Shown here: piece by piece, positions 20,996 to 30,144 of the stretch | Numbering within the stretch: the first letter of the stretch is position 1 | Layout: every line of letters begins with the position of its first letter | Assembly (NCBI RefSeq): GCF_002632875.1 | Contig: NZ_NJCX01000017.1 | Location: forward strand, 34,952 to 98,951 | Direction of reading: 5' to 3' | Source: Xenorhabdus kozodoii | GTDB taxonomy: Bacteria; Pseudomonadota; Gammaproteobacteria; Enterobacterales; Enterobacteriaceae | Length of the DNA: 64,000 nt | Notes under the pieces: generated by a model | The model's input: the letters and a program-made list of their open reading frames with translations, nothing else | Databases searched by the model: none | Told to the model about the DNA's origin: nothing | Program-made: the position numbers and the translations under genes

Positions 20996-23242
20996 ATGCT
21001 TATGCGCTTACGGGAAATTGTCGAAAAGGTTGCGATGGCAGCTAATTTATCTGAAGCGCTTGAGCTACTGGTTAATGAAACGTGTCTGGCAATGGGCACA
21101 GATGTCTGCTCTATCTATTTGGCCGATCATCGGCGGCAATGTTATCACCTGATGGCAACCAAAGGGTTGAGAAAACCCAGAGGGCAAGCAATCAGCCTGT
21201 CTTTTGATGAAGGCGTTGTGGGGCAAGTCGGGCGTTTATCTGAATTAATTAATCTCGCTGATGTGCGTGACCATCCCAGTTTTAAATATATTCCCCAGGT
21301 CAAAGAAGAGCGTTTGCGGGCTTTTTTAGGTGTACCGATTATTTATCGTCGCCAATTGCAGGGAATATTAGTCGTGCAACAATATGAGCGACGGCTATTT
21401 AATGAAAGTGAAGAATCTTTCATGGTGACCTTGGCGATGCAGCTTGCTGCGGTTCTTGCTCAGGCGCAAACAAAAGGATTATTCGGCCAATATCGTCAGA
21501 CGCGTATTAAAGCACTGGCCATTTCTAACGGTATTGTCATGGCGCAGGGATGGCAAGATCGCTCCCAACCTTTATTGGAACAAGTGACTGAAGCATTAAC
21601 CCTGGATTATCAGGCTGAACGCCCAAGATTGTGTTTTGCCCTTGAAGAAACCACGGCGGAATGCCGTCGTATCAGTAAGCGTTTTACGGCGAGTTCACAG
21701 AAAGAAAGCGCCGCCATTTTTGATCTCTATTCCCATCTATTAAATGATCCTCAACTCAAGCGGGATCTGTTTTATTCCATCGATAACGGTTTTGTGGCGG
21801 AATGGGCCGTTAAAACGGTCATTGAAAAATATGCCGAACAGTTTGCCAGTTTGCAAGATCCTTACATGCGCGAGCGGGCATCGGATTTGCGGGCGATCGG
21901 CCAACGGGTGCTATTCCACCTGAACGGTTCTTTCACGGAAGCAAGGCAGTGGCCAAAGCGCTTTATTCTGGTTGCTGATGAACTGAGTGCCAACTTGTTG
22001 GCAGAGTTGCCGGAAGATCAATTGGTTGGTGTAATTGTGCGGGATGGCGCGACCCACTCCCATTCTGCAATATTGGTTCGTGCGATGGGCATTCCTGCCA
22101 TCATGGGAGCGGATATCCAGCCTGAGCTGTTACACAATCGGACACTCATCCTGGATGGTTATCGCGGGGAGGTGTTTATTGAACCTGAGCCTCTGGTCGC
22201 CCAGGAATACCAACAAATTATTGAGGAAGAACAGGTTCTCAGCAAGCTGGCTGAATATGAACAGCAAAAGCAAGCACGGCTAAAAAGCGGGGAACGGGTT
22301 CTGGTGCAGCTCAATGCAGGTTTGAGTTTAAAACATGAACAGCAGATAGAAGATAGCATTGATGGTATTGGGCTGTATCGCACCGAAATTCCTTTTATGC
22401 TGCATAGCGGTTTCCCATCAGAAGATGAGCAAAAAAACCGCTATCAAGAGATACTGGAACTTTTTCCTGATAAACCGGTGGTGTTGAGAACACTGGATAT
22501 TGGCGCTGACAAGCAACTTCCCTATATGCCTATTAATGAAGAAAACCCTTGTCTGGGGTGGCGGGGAATTCGCATCACGCTGGATCAACCGGAAATATTC
22601 CTGATCCAGCTTCGGGCGATGCTAAAAGCCAATGCACAGACGGGCAATTTAAAAATACTGTTGCCGATGGTGACCAGCATTGACGAGATTGATGAAGCCC
22701 GAAAATTGATTGAAAGAGCGAAAGTTGAGGTAGAGCAAATGCTGGCCGATACCCTCACAATGCCCCAGATTGGTATTATGCTTGAAGTCCCCTCTACCCT
22801 TTTTTTGCTGCCCCAATTAAGGCAACGGCTTGATTTTGTTTCTATTGGTACGAATGACCTGACCCAGTATTTGCTTGCGGTAGATCGCAATAACACCCAC
22901 GTCGCTTCGCTGTATGATAACTTACACCCGGCGGTGATTAGGGCGTTGAAACTGGCCTTTGATGAATGCCAGCGCCTTGATCTCCCTGTTAGCATATGCG
23001 GGGAAATGGCCGGCCTCCCCATGGGGGCACTCATCTTACTTGGCTTAGGTTATCGTAGCCTGAGTATGAGTGGTCGCAGTGTTCCGCGCACCAAATATTT
23101 ATTGCGACACTTGGATGCCAAAGAGCTGGAGCAGCTTATTGAATGGGTATTGAAAGCCGAAACCAGCCATGAGGTCAAAGCATTATCAGCCGAGTTTATG
23201 GAATCACAGGGGTTGGGGGGATTAATTCGCGGGGGGATTTAG
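20996..23242 (+). CDS. ptsP: Phosphoenolpyruvate-protein phosphotransferase PtsP (EI-Ntr)
   Basis: PtsP is the first enzyme of the nitrogen-related PTS, phosphorylating NPr from PEP. The 748-residue protein has an N-terminal GAF domain (to about residue 165, CSIYLADHRRQCY, LGVPIIYRRQLQG). The phosphohistidine domain follows, with H356 in GATHSHSAILVRAMGIP. The C-terminal PEP-binding TIM barrel shows RTEIPFM, LRTLDIGADK, FVSIGTNDLTQY and SICGEMAG. Length equals the E. coli protein and it follows rppH directly. Confidence 0.97.
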   Translation: MLMRLREIVEKVAMAANLSEALELLVNETCLAMGTDVCSIYLADHRRQCYHLMATKGLRKPRGQAISLSFDEGVVGQVGRLSELINLADVRDHPSFKYIPQVKEERLRAFLGVPIIYRRQLQGILVVQQYERRLFNESEESFMVTLAMQLAAVLAQAQTKGLFGQYRQTRIKALAISNGIVMAQGWQDRSQPLLEQVTEALTLDYQAERPRLCFALEETTAECRRISKRFTASSQKESAAIFDLYSHLLNDPQLKRDLFYSIDNGFVAEWAVKTVIEKYAEQFASLQDPYMRERASDLRAIGQRVLFHLNGSFTEARQWPKRFILVADELSANLLAELPEDQLVGVIVRDGATHSHSAILVRAMGIPAIMGADIQPELLHNRTLILDGYRGEVFIEPEPLVAQEYQQIIEEEQVLSKLAEYEQQKQARLKSGERVLVQLNAGLSLKHEQQIEDSIDGIGLYRTEIPFMLHSGFPSEDEQKNRYQEILELFPDKPVVLRTLDIGADKQLPYMPINEENPCLGWRGIRITLDQPEIFLIQLRAMLKANAQTGNLKILLPMVTSIDEIDEARKLIERAKVEVEQMLADTLTMPQIGIMLEVPSTLFLLPQLRQRLDFVSIGTNDLTQYLLAVDRNNTHVASLYDNLHPAVIRALKLAFDECQRLDLPVSICGEMAGLPMGALILLGLGYRSLSMSGRSVPRTKYLLRHLDAKELEQLIEWVLKAETSHEVKALSAEFMESQGLGGLIRGGI

Positions 23243-23449
23243 GGAGGCGATACAAAAATGGCAAATTTTCTGTGTGCGTGTATTGAGCCCAATGTATTGA
23301 ATCTAAATAGTCGGGTGGGAGCAAGTCGCTTGCCTGTGTTATGATTTACAATTATTTGTCTTAAGCTATTCAAGTCATATAATTCATTCACACAAGATCA
23401 TTTGTTCACAATATCATTCATTCACACAACATTATTTTAGTGGGGAACG

Positions 23450-24349
23450 ATGAGCACTAGCTATCTGGCATTTCCTAATATTGACCCAGTCATCTTTTCA
23501 ATCGGGCCTGTATCCCTCCACTGGTACGGTCTTATGTATCTGGTTGGTTTTGTTTTTGCTATGTGGCTGGCAAATCGCCGTGCGGCAAAACCCAACAGTG
23601 GCTGGAACAAAACCGAAGTTGAGAATCTACTGTATGCAGGGTTTGTCGGGGTTTTTGTCGGTGGGCGCCTCGGTTATGTCCTGTTCTATAATCTGCCAAT
23701 GTTCCTTGATAACCCCCTTTACCTGTTTAAAGTTTGGGATGGGGGAATGTCTTTCCACGGTGGATTGATCGGGGTTATCTGCGCCATGTGGTGGTTTGCG
23801 CGCCGGACTCAGCGCCACTTCTTACAAGTCGCCGATTTTGTTGCACCATTGGTTCCTTTTGGCTTGGGCATGGGGCGTATCGGTAACTTTATCAATGGAG
23901 AATTGTGGGGGCGGGTTACGCTTGATACGCCGTGGGCAATGTTATTCCCAGGTTCTCGCAGTGAAGATATTGCCATGGCCAGCGCTGATCCTTCGTTATG
24001 GCCTATTCTGGAAAAATATGGTGTCCTGCCCCGCCATCCATCACAATTATATGAAATGGTGCTTGAAGGCATCGTATTATTTATCATCCTCAATGTATTT
24101 ATCCGTAAATCGCGCCCGATGGGGAGCGTTTCAGGTTTATTCCTGATTGGTTACGGTGCATTTCGTATCATCGTTGAATTTTTCCGCCAACCTGACGCAC
24201 AGCTTGGGTTGTTTGATGGGATAAGTATGGGGCAAATGCTTTCTATCCCGATGATTTTAATGGGAATAATAATGATGGTATGGGCATATAAATGCCCTGG
24301 TAATAAAACTCGCAATAACCGTAATAACAAGGTACAAGAGGCAAAATGA
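23450..24349 (+). CDS. lgt: Prolipoprotein diacylglyceryl transferase
   Basis: Lgt transfers diacylglycerol from phosphatidylglycerol to the lipobox cysteine of prolipoproteins, the first step of lipoprotein maturation. The 299-residue membrane protein has seven hydrophobic helices and the signature [15 protein letters not shown], with HGGLIG and the catalytic-region HPSQLYE. It follows ptsP after a 207-base gap and overlaps thyA by 4 bases (ATGA), a strong sign of an lgt-thyA operon. Confidence 0.97.
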   Translation: MSTSYLAFPNIDPVIFSIGPVSLHWYGLMYLVGFVFAMWLANRRAAKPNSGWNKTEVENLLYAGFVGVFVGGRLGYVLFYNLPMFLDNPLYLFKVWDGGMSFHGGLIGVICAMWWFARRTQRHFLQVADFVAPLVPFGLGMGRIGNFINGELWGRVTLDTPWAMLFPGSRSEDIAMASADPSLWPILEKYGVLPRHPSQLYEMVLEGIVLFIILNVFIRKSRPMGSVSGLFLIGYGAFRIIVEFFRQPDAQLGLFDGISMGQMLSIPMILMGIIMMVWAYKCPGNKTRNNRNNKVQEAK

Positions 24350-25140
24350 AACAGTATCTGAATTTAATGAAAAAAGTGCTGGAAGAAGGCACAGCAAAAG
24401 ATGACCGTACGGGTACGGGAACACTCTCTATCTTTGGTCATCAGATGCGTTTCAATTTGCAAGCAGGTTTCCCCTTGGTCACAACCAAGCGTTGCCATAT
24501 TCGTTCTATTATTCATGAATTACTGTGGTTCTTGAAGGGCGACACCAACACCCAATACCTGCGTGATAATGGCGTGTCTATCTGGGATGAATGGGCAGAC
24601 GAAAATGGCGATTTGGGGCCGGTTTATGGTAAACAGTGGCGTGCCTGGGGCGCTGCGGATGGTCGTCAAATCGATCAATTAACCCAGGTTATTGAGCAGT
24701 TGAAAAGTGATCCTGATTCACGCCGGATTATCGTTTCTGCCTGGAACGTTGGGGAGCTGGATAAAATGGCACTGGCACCCTGCCATGCTTTTTTCCAGTT
24801 TTACGTCGCAGATGGCAAACTCTCCTGCCAGCTTTACCAGCGATCTTGTGATGTGTTTCTAGGGTTGCCATTCAACATCGCCAGTTATGCGTTATTGGTG
24901 CATATGATGGCGCAACAGTGTGATCTTGAAGTGGGTGATTTTGTCTGGACTGGCGGAGATACTCACCTTTACAGCAACCATTTGGAACAGACCAGACTGC
25001 AATTAAGTCGTGAGCCGCGCGCGTTACCTAAATTAGTGATTAAGCGTAAGCCAGACTCATTGTTTGATTATCAATTCGAAGACTTTGAAATTGTGGATTA
25101 TGATCCGCATCCGGGTATAAAAGCCCCAGTTGCCATTTAA
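24346..25140 (+). CDS. thyA: Thymidylate synthase
   Basis: ThyA methylates dUMP to dTMP using methylene-tetrahydrofolate, producing the dihydrofolate recycled by FolA. The 264-residue protein is the E. coli length and has the nucleophile C146 in [12 protein letters not shown]. Also present are [11 protein letters not shown], the GRQIDQLTQ region, [18 protein letters not shown] and the C-terminal IKAPVAI. It overlaps lgt. In E. coli ppdA follows directly; here a foreign-looking cassette begins about 100 bases after the stop. Confidence 0.98.
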   Translation: MKQYLNLMKKVLEEGTAKDDRTGTGTLSIFGHQMRFNLQAGFPLVTTKRCHIRSIIHELLWFLKGDTNTQYLRDNGVSIWDEWADENGDLGPVYGKQWRAWGAADGRQIDQLTQVIEQLKSDPDSRRIIVSAWNVGELDKMALAPCHAFFQFYVADGKLSCQLYQRSCDVFLGLPFNIASYALLVHMMAQQCDLEVGDFVWTGGDTHLYSNHLEQTRLQLSREPRALPKLVIKRKPDSLFDYQFEDFEIVDYDPHPGIKAPVAI

Positions 25141-25146
25141 TTCTCC

Positions 25147-25176
25147 TTTTCCATCCTCAAATCTGGGGGTGGAAAA
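25147..25176 (+). terminator. Possible terminator after thyA
   Basis: TTTTCCA-TCC pairs imperfectly with GGG-TGGAAAA just after the thyA stop. It has no long T-run. It would separate lgt-thyA from the following cassette. Confidence 0.4.
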
Positions 25177-25246
25177 CGTATTTACCCACCTTAATCATTC
25201 CTTTCATTAATCACATTTCGTATGGTACACCCATCTCATTGAGGCC

Positions 25247-25274
25247 TTGACATTTTTTGTTCAATTAGTAGATT
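25247..25274 (+). promoter_or_regulatory. Sigma-70 promoter of the AlaX-LysE-oxygenase cassette
   Basis: A perfect TTGACA (25247-25252) is followed after 16 bases by TAGATT (25269-25274), which is 4 of 6 to TATAAT. It lies 35 bases before the chosen ATG at 25310. This argues against any translation start upstream of 25310. Confidence 0.5.
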
Positions 25275-25309
25275 GTTTGTTTATAACATCAACAGTCGGA
25301 GAAATTGAC

Positions 25310-26182
25310 ATGTTAAATAATGCAGTCATTGAATCATCATTTATGACAGGGCAATTAAGTTTAGACGCAGTGATCATCGAGGCATTCAAATATAATGATG
25401 GGTATATCGTTATTACAAATAATAGTCCTTTTTATCCCAAAAACTACAAGTGGGGTGACCAAAAAAGTGATGTCGGGGTTATCGTCTTTAATAACCATGA
25501 ATTAAATATTGTCAAGACTTATTCTGCGATCTTCATTGACGGGAAGATTTATATTGATCATGATATCCCCAATAAATTAAATATAGAAGACAAACTTATT
25601 CCAGCCCACTACCTGGAATCGCTAAATGGCCTGGAATGTCAATCTATAGTAGGTGAAAAAGTTAAATTATCGGTTGATGCTGAAACCAGACATAAAGTTA
25701 GCGCCGCGCATAGCATGGCTCACTTTATGTCTTTAGCTTTAAATAAAGCAGCCAATAAATATTGGAATAAAGATTATGATACAGATAGTTTGGGCAACTA
25801 TAACTTAGATAAGGCAGCAATATTTAAGTCATCAATTTCTGAATTAAAATCAATAGATACATATAGGTTTGGTAAGTCAATAAAAAAGAAAGGGTTTGAT
25901 AAAACATCATTTCTGGAAAATATTGTTAGCCTCAATGAGGAAATCAATTTAATCCTGAAAAACTGGCTTGCAACAGGGAGTGAAGTACGGGTTGAATACA
26001 CATCAAAAGACATTGAAAATTTACGGTTATGGAAAAGTACGGTAGAAAATCATCCGGTTGTTATCCCATGTGGTGGAACTCATATAAAAAATACAAAAGA
26101 AATACAGGATGTTAAGGTGGAAATAAAACCAGGAGAAAGTGATGAATATATCGTGATTATAACGCACTGTAAGTTGAGATAA
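25310..26182 (+). CDS. AlaX-type aminoacyl-tRNA editing (deacylase) protein
   Basis: The protein resembles free-standing AlaX editing proteins, which hydrolyse wrongly charged tRNA and carry the second additional domain of alanyl- and threonyl-tRNA synthetases. All four predicted zinc ligands are present: H134 and H138 in AAHSMAHFM, and C254 and H258 in IPCGGTHIKNT. An N-terminal half resembling the AlaX barrel has FYPKNYKWGDQKSDVG, a degenerate form of FYPxxGGQxxDxG. The start ATG 25310 has CGGAG eight bases upstream (290 residues). Codon use is AT-rich. It is 6 bases before a LysE-type exporter gene, so the pair is co-transcribed. The tRNA substrate is unknown. I infer a self-protection role from the neighbours. 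Confidence 0.82.
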   Translation: MLNNAVIESSFMTGQLSLDAVIIEAFKYNDGYIVITNNSPFYPKNYKWGDQKSDVGVIVFNNHELNIVKTYSAIFIDGKIYIDHDIPNKLNIEDKLIPAHYLESLNGLECQSIVGEKVKLSVDAETRHKVSAAHSMAHFMSLALNKAANKYWNKDYDTDSLGNYNLDKAAIFKSSISELKSIDTYRFGKSIKKKGFDKTSFLENIVSLNEEINLILKNWLATGSEVRVEYTSKDIENLRLWKSTVENHPVVIPCGGTHIKNTKEIQDVKVEIKPGESDEYIVIITHCKLR

Positions 26183-26188
26183 TAACAT

Positions 26189-26830
26189 ATGATCAGTTTT
26201 GAATTGCTATCGGTATTTATTCTATTAGCGTTACTCTCTTACCTGACTCCTGGCCCTGATTGGGCTGTTATCAGTAAAGGCGTATTCAAGAGCAAGAGAG
26301 AAGGGATGATCACGGCATTTGGTGTGCAATCAGGGTTGTTTTTTCATCTTGTATTAGGATCATTAGGCGCTACAGTTATTTTGGCTACATCGAAAACCGC
26401 GTTTAGTCTGTTACAAATAATCGGTGCCATTTATCTTGTGTATCTGGGGAGTTCAGGATTAAGAGAGATTTACCTCAATAAAAATCAACAACAGTCAATT
26501 TCTGATTCACAAGAGATCATTAAGCAGAAAAGGAATCCTTTTTTAGTCGGATTATTAGCTAATGTATTTAACCCCAAAGTGGCCATATTTTTTATCAGTA
26601 TTCTGCCTCAATTTATTAATCCGGTACTCCCTCCGCTTAAACAAGTTATCATACTTGGGATGATTGATATTATCATTGGGGTTTTGTGGTGGATTATATT
26701 TGTTTATGCGCTTTCTTATGTTCAGAATGTATTTTTTAAAGGAAGGTCTCAAGTTATTATAGAATCGATAACTAATGTTTTTTTGTTGTTGTTTGGGATT
26801 GTTATGTTAGTCGGTGCTATTTTTATGTAA
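26189..26830 (+). CDS. LysE/RhtB family amino-acid exporter
   Basis: This 213-residue inner-membrane protein belongs to the LysE/RhtB superfamily, which exports amino acids and their analogues. It has the N-terminal motif LTPGPDWAVISKG, the AFGVQSGLFFH helix, IIGAIYLVYLGSSGLR, and the NVFNPKVAIFFISILPQF motif, with about six transmembrane segments. It follows the AlaX-type gene by 6 bases and precedes the oxygenase gene by 112 bases. The substrate is unknown; an amino acid made by the neighbouring oxygenase is the obvious candidate, by inference. Confidence 0.9.
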   Translation: MISFELLSVFILLALLSYLTPGPDWAVISKGVFKSKREGMITAFGVQSGLFFHLVLGSLGATVILATSKTAFSLLQIIGAIYLVYLGSSGLREIYLNKNQQQSISDSQEIIKQKRNPFLVGLLANVFNPKVAIFFISILPQFINPVLPPLKQVIILGMIDIIIGVLWWIIFVYALSYVQNVFFKGRSQVIIESITNVFLLLFGIVMLVGAIFM

Positions 26831-26942
26831 TTGACTTGTTGCTGTAATATGTTATTTCTGTCCGAATTTATCTATAGCGTCATGGGGGCATCAATGTAAT
26901 ATTAATTGATGCCATTATAATCTTTATATATGAGGTTAGGTA

Positions 26943-28622
26943 ATGAAAGGTAGAAGGCTTTGTGTTGTTTATGATGATTCTTTTTATAATAAATTAGGTG
27001 GTAACAATATTGCCAAAAATTCATTTTATAATGTAGTTTGTTTTTTTAAGTATTATAATTTTTATGTATGTAATATGCATTATTACATGTCAAAAGGAAA
27101 TGCCTTAAGTGATATTGATATCTTGCTTACAACCAATGATGTTTCACAGCATGATTTAGAAGAACAACCCAAGTCATCCATTATATTTTCTTTGTCGGAT
27201 ATTTATTCTCATGCTAAAAATAATTCTATGAATAAATATGTTGTTACCAAAAACATAGAGTTTGAAAATAAAAAATTTAATTATTTAAATCAACTTAATG
27301 GGGAGATTGAAATAATTTACGAAGGGGAAGAATTCCATTTGCATGGTAATTATGTTAGGCATTTTGTTGATTATGATGGATGGCAGGATTTTATAAAATA
27401 TAACGATTTTGTCATTGGCGTGAAAAAAGAGATAGGGAATAAAAAATTCTATTATTTAGGTTTGCTGAATACTTACTCTTCTTTCTATTTTGCAAAATGT
27501 GAAAATGAGGCTTTTTTAAAGAAAATGATTGGGGATATCATTGATAATGATCAAAGAGAATTTTATTTCCAATCTGGAATGAATTTTTCTAATAGTATCA
27601 TTAAATATAAAGAGCCAGATACTACCCGTGATTTATCTGAAATTAAAGGTGATCATATTATTTATGTGGATAATGAGAAATTACTTAGAAAAGGATTTTA
27701 TGGTGATAAGTTAAATAGCCCTTATAATGACTTAGATAAATTCCTTTCTGAAAGCTTTAAACGTATAACTTTCCTTAACCAAGAACTCATAGAAAGTTTA
27801 TATAATTTTAAAAACCATGGTAATGATTATGGTGTATTATTATTAAAGGGGTTAAACTTTGATGATGTTTTGCCACCCACCCCATCTCATGCATTAAATT
27901 ATCCCGATAGAGGTAATTTTTATGGTGAATTATGGTTAGCCATGGTCTCAGAATTTCTTGGTTATGCTGTTGGGTATTCACAGGAAAAAAATGGTAACAT
28001 ATTCCAAAATTTGGTTCCTAATATAAAAAAAGAGTTTCTATTGTCATCAGAAAGCTCAAAAAAGGAGCTTGATTTTCATACGGAAATTGCTTTTCATCCA
28101 TTAATGTGTGATTACGTTTTACTATATTGTTTACGTCAAGATCATGAAAAAAGTGCTAGAACCTTTATAGCAAGCGCTAAAATGATGCTCCGTGACTTAT
28201 CTTTTAGGGAAATTCGATTATTGTTTGAGCCACTCTTTATAACAGGAATAGATTATTCTTATGGTAGCCCTAATGGAGTAAAAGGTAATGGCCCGATGAC
28301 GTCAATTCTTTATGGAAATCCTAATGATCCTTATATGATCTATGACTTAGATTTAATGAAAGGGCTTAACTCTGAGGCGGAATTTGTCCTTGATAAACTC
28401 AAAAAGATTGCTAACAAGCATAAATATTGGGTTGCACTTGAAGCAGGGGACTTACTTATCATTGATAATAATCGATGCGTACATGGCCGTTCTGAGTTTA
28501 TACCGCGTTATGATGGTTATGATAGATGGTTGTTACGTACCTGCGTATTAACCAATATTAAACAGGCAAGTCATGATATCCTTGAAGAATCCAGGATCAT
28601 TAATACACGATTTGTTATTTAA
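26943..28622 (+). CDS. Two-part protein with C-terminal AsnO/VioC-like Fe(II)/2-oxoglutarate oxygenase
   Basis: Residues about 230-559 align with the clavaminate-synthase-like amino-acid beta-hydroxylases (AsnO, VioC). Shared features are GLNFDDVLPPTPS, the iron ligands H379 and E381 in DFHTEIAFHP, DYVLLYCLRQ, the distal H514 in CVHGRSEF and the 2-oxoglutarate arginine in PRYDGYDRWLLRT. These enzymes hydroxylate free or carrier-bound arginine or asparagine. The first 220 residues are extra to that family and I do not recognise them; they contain no obvious membrane helix or carrier-protein motif. The gene is strikingly AT-rich compared with thyA and ppdA. A strong terminator lies 175 bases downstream. 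Substrate unknown. Confidence 0.8.
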   Translation: MKGRRLCVVYDDSFYNKLGGNNIAKNSFYNVVCFFKYYNFYVCNMHYYMSKGNALSDIDILLTTNDVSQHDLEEQPKSSIIFSLSDIYSHAKNNSMNKYVVTKNIEFENKKFNYLNQLNGEIEIIYEGEEFHLHGNYVRHFVDYDGWQDFIKYNDFVIGVKKEIGNKKFYYLGLLNTYSSFYFAKCENEAFLKKMIGDIIDNDQREFYFQSGMNFSNSIIKYKEPDTTRDLSEIKGDHIIYVDNEKLLRKGFYGDKLNSPYNDLDKFLSESFKRITFLNQELIESLYNFKNHGNDYGVLLLKGLNFDDVLPPTPSHALNYPDRGNFYGELWLAMVSEFLGYAVGYSQEKNGNIFQNLVPNIKKEFLLSSESSKKELDFHTEIAFHPLMCDYVLLYCLRQDHEKSARTFIASAKMMLRDLSFREIRLLFEPLFITGIDYSYGSPNGVKGNGPMTSILYGNPNDPYMIYDLDLMKGLNSEAEFVLDKLKKIANKHKYWVALEAGDLLIIDNNRCVHGRSEFIPRYDGYDRWLLRTCVLTNIKQASHDILEESRIINTRFVI

Positions 28623-28795
28623 TTTCTTCTTTATTTAAGGAGTTGTTATTTGCAAAATAATATTTAATGCTTTTGTTTGTTTTTATTAAAAAACCGACTA
28701 AATATACCAAAAAACAATATATTCCTTATTTAAATTATAGTGGAGAAAATTCGGGTTAAAAATAAAGGTGGTAAATTAATCAAAATGGAATAATT
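28623..28795. other. AT-rich 3' flank of the cassette
   Basis: This AT-rich stretch between the oxygenase gene and its terminator has one 31-codon frame starting at an ATG near 28666. No ribosome site or family feature supports it. Nothing else is seen. Confidence 0.4.
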
Positions 28796-28828
28796 AAAGA
28801 GTAGATAGTTATTCTACTCTTTTTTTTA
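28796..28828 (+). terminator. Rho-independent terminator closing the cassette
   Basis: AGAGTAGA (28798-28805) pairs with TCTACTCT (28813-28820), followed by an uninterrupted T-run. It separates the inserted cassette from ppdA. The 180 bases after it, up to ppdA, show no gene. Confidence 0.88.
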
Positions 28829-29012
28829 TTTCTCCCGGTAAAAATACAGGCTTGATTTTGTGAACTATCTCGAAATTAAAATGTAACAAAATAAAATTTT
28901 TATTTTATATTCAAATCTCTTCGCAGAATTAAATCATGGCGCTGTTCATTACGCTTCTAATAGTCGATATTCCCCTTGACCACATTGAGCGGGATATAGA
29001 CGTCAAGGAATT

Positions 29013-29513
29013 ATGAAATACATTAACAATCACAACGGATTTACCTTATTAGAACTCATGATAGCGATGCTCATCATCTCCATCAGTTTGTCCTGGGGGT
29101 TGTATCATTGGGGGAAATATCAAAATCGCCTGCATTTGCAATCCGCGGTGCACAATGTGCTCTCTTTTATGGAGAGGCAACAGGCTTTGGCCAGTTATTT
29201 AAATCAAAATCGTACCCTGTGGTTAATCATCGGGCAGCCTTGGTGCCTGGTGTCCTCTGTAACCCAAATAACGGCTTGTGATGAAGGCGATGGGGAACGG
29301 GTTTATTCTCCTCACGAAGCGGTGTTTTTATCCTTTTCCACAACTGATCACATTGATTTTTATGGGATCAGAAATACCGCATTGCCCGCCAGTTTCACGC
29401 TGGTCAATCCGGCGGGTGATATTAACATCATCCTTTCAGGCCGTGGGCGGATCAGAACATGCAGTAACACACTTAGCCAGTTACCTCAGTGTGAGGGAAT
29501 AAAAAACCCATGA
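29013..29513 (+). CDS. ppdA: Prepilin peptidase-dependent protein A (type IV pilin-like)
   Basis: PpdA is a minor pseudopilin-like protein of unknown cellular role. The 166 residues begin with a short basic leader and the prepilin cleavage motif GFTLLELMIAMLIISIS, where E follows the cleavage site at +5. A hydrophobic N-terminal helix and a cysteine pair late in the protein (ACDEGDG, RTCSNT) follow. It starts the ppdA-ppdB-ygdB-ppdC-recC string and overlaps ppdB by 4 bases (ATGA). Confidence 0.9.
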   Translation: MKYINNHNGFTLLELMIAMLIISISLSWGLYHWGKYQNRLHLQSAVHNVLSFMERQQALASYLNQNRTLWLIIGQPWCLVSSVTQITACDEGDGERVYSPHEAVFLSFSTTDHIDFYGIRNTALPASFTLVNPAGDINIILSGRGRIRTCSNTLSQLPQCEGIKNP

Positions 29514-30121
29514 TTTTGACTCTCTTCGGCTGCAAGCAAAAACAGGCAGGGTTCTCCTTATTAGAAATAATGGTCGCCCTGCTAATCAGTAGCGTGATTT
29601 TTGTTGCCATGACAAAAACCTATCCGGTTTTATCGAGTCAGACACTCGATCTCTATCGCAAATATAGACTGCATTATTTGGTGAATAGAACAACTTATTT
29701 GATGGAAAAAGAGATTCGGCGGGCAGGTTATTGTCGGGAGAGAAAACAGTGTGAAGGAAATCCATTCATCATTAACTCTAAAAATAGGGAAGTCGCCGAT
29801 TCCTGCTTTATTGTTGCTTTTGATCTCAATTTAAATAACCAATGGGAGAAACCTGATCATATTGAATCTGAATTTTTTGGTTATCGCTTAAATAATCGAG
29901 CACTTGAGTGGAAAAGAGGGGCAGAAGATTGTCAGGAAAGTGGCTGGGAAAGACTATTCGATCCAAAAGAGATTGTCATTGATACCTTCCATCTTGAAAA
30001 ATCACGGGCAAAAGATGACATGATTTTTGTCACTTTGTCCATTGGTGCTCATTGGTTGAAATCCCCATCCGTTGTCTATCGTCATCAAGCGACAATTCGG
30101 CTGCGCAATATCAGGGAATAA
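29510..30121 (+). CDS. ppdB: Prepilin peptidase-dependent protein B
   Basis: PpdB is the second pseudopilin-like protein of the ppd string. The 203-residue precursor has the cleavage motif GFSLLEIMVALLISSVIF after a leader of about 15 residues, a PilW-like layout, and paired cysteines in AGYCRERKQCEG. Start and ppdA stop share ATGA. The gene ends 23 bases before ygdB. Confidence 0.9.
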   Translation: MILTLFGCKQKQAGFSLLEIMVALLISSVIFVAMTKTYPVLSSQTLDLYRKYRLHYLVNRTTYLMEKEIRRAGYCRERKQCEGNPFIINSKNREVADSCFIVAFDLNLNNQWEKPDHIESEFFGYRLNNRALEWKRGAEDCQESGWERLFDPKEIVIDTFHLEKSRAKDDMIFVTLSIGAHWLKSPSVVYRHQATIRLRNIRE

Positions 30122-30144
30122 ACAGATCAAGGAAAGAAAAAGAG

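Noticed and set aside
25247..25309. 21-codon extension of the AlaX-like gene
   Set aside because: The proposed TTG start is the -35 TTGACA of a likely promoter. CGGAG supports ATG 25310.
28666..28761. 31-codon frame after the oxygenase gene
   Set aside because: No ribosome site close to the ATG, AT-rich, and no family resemblance.
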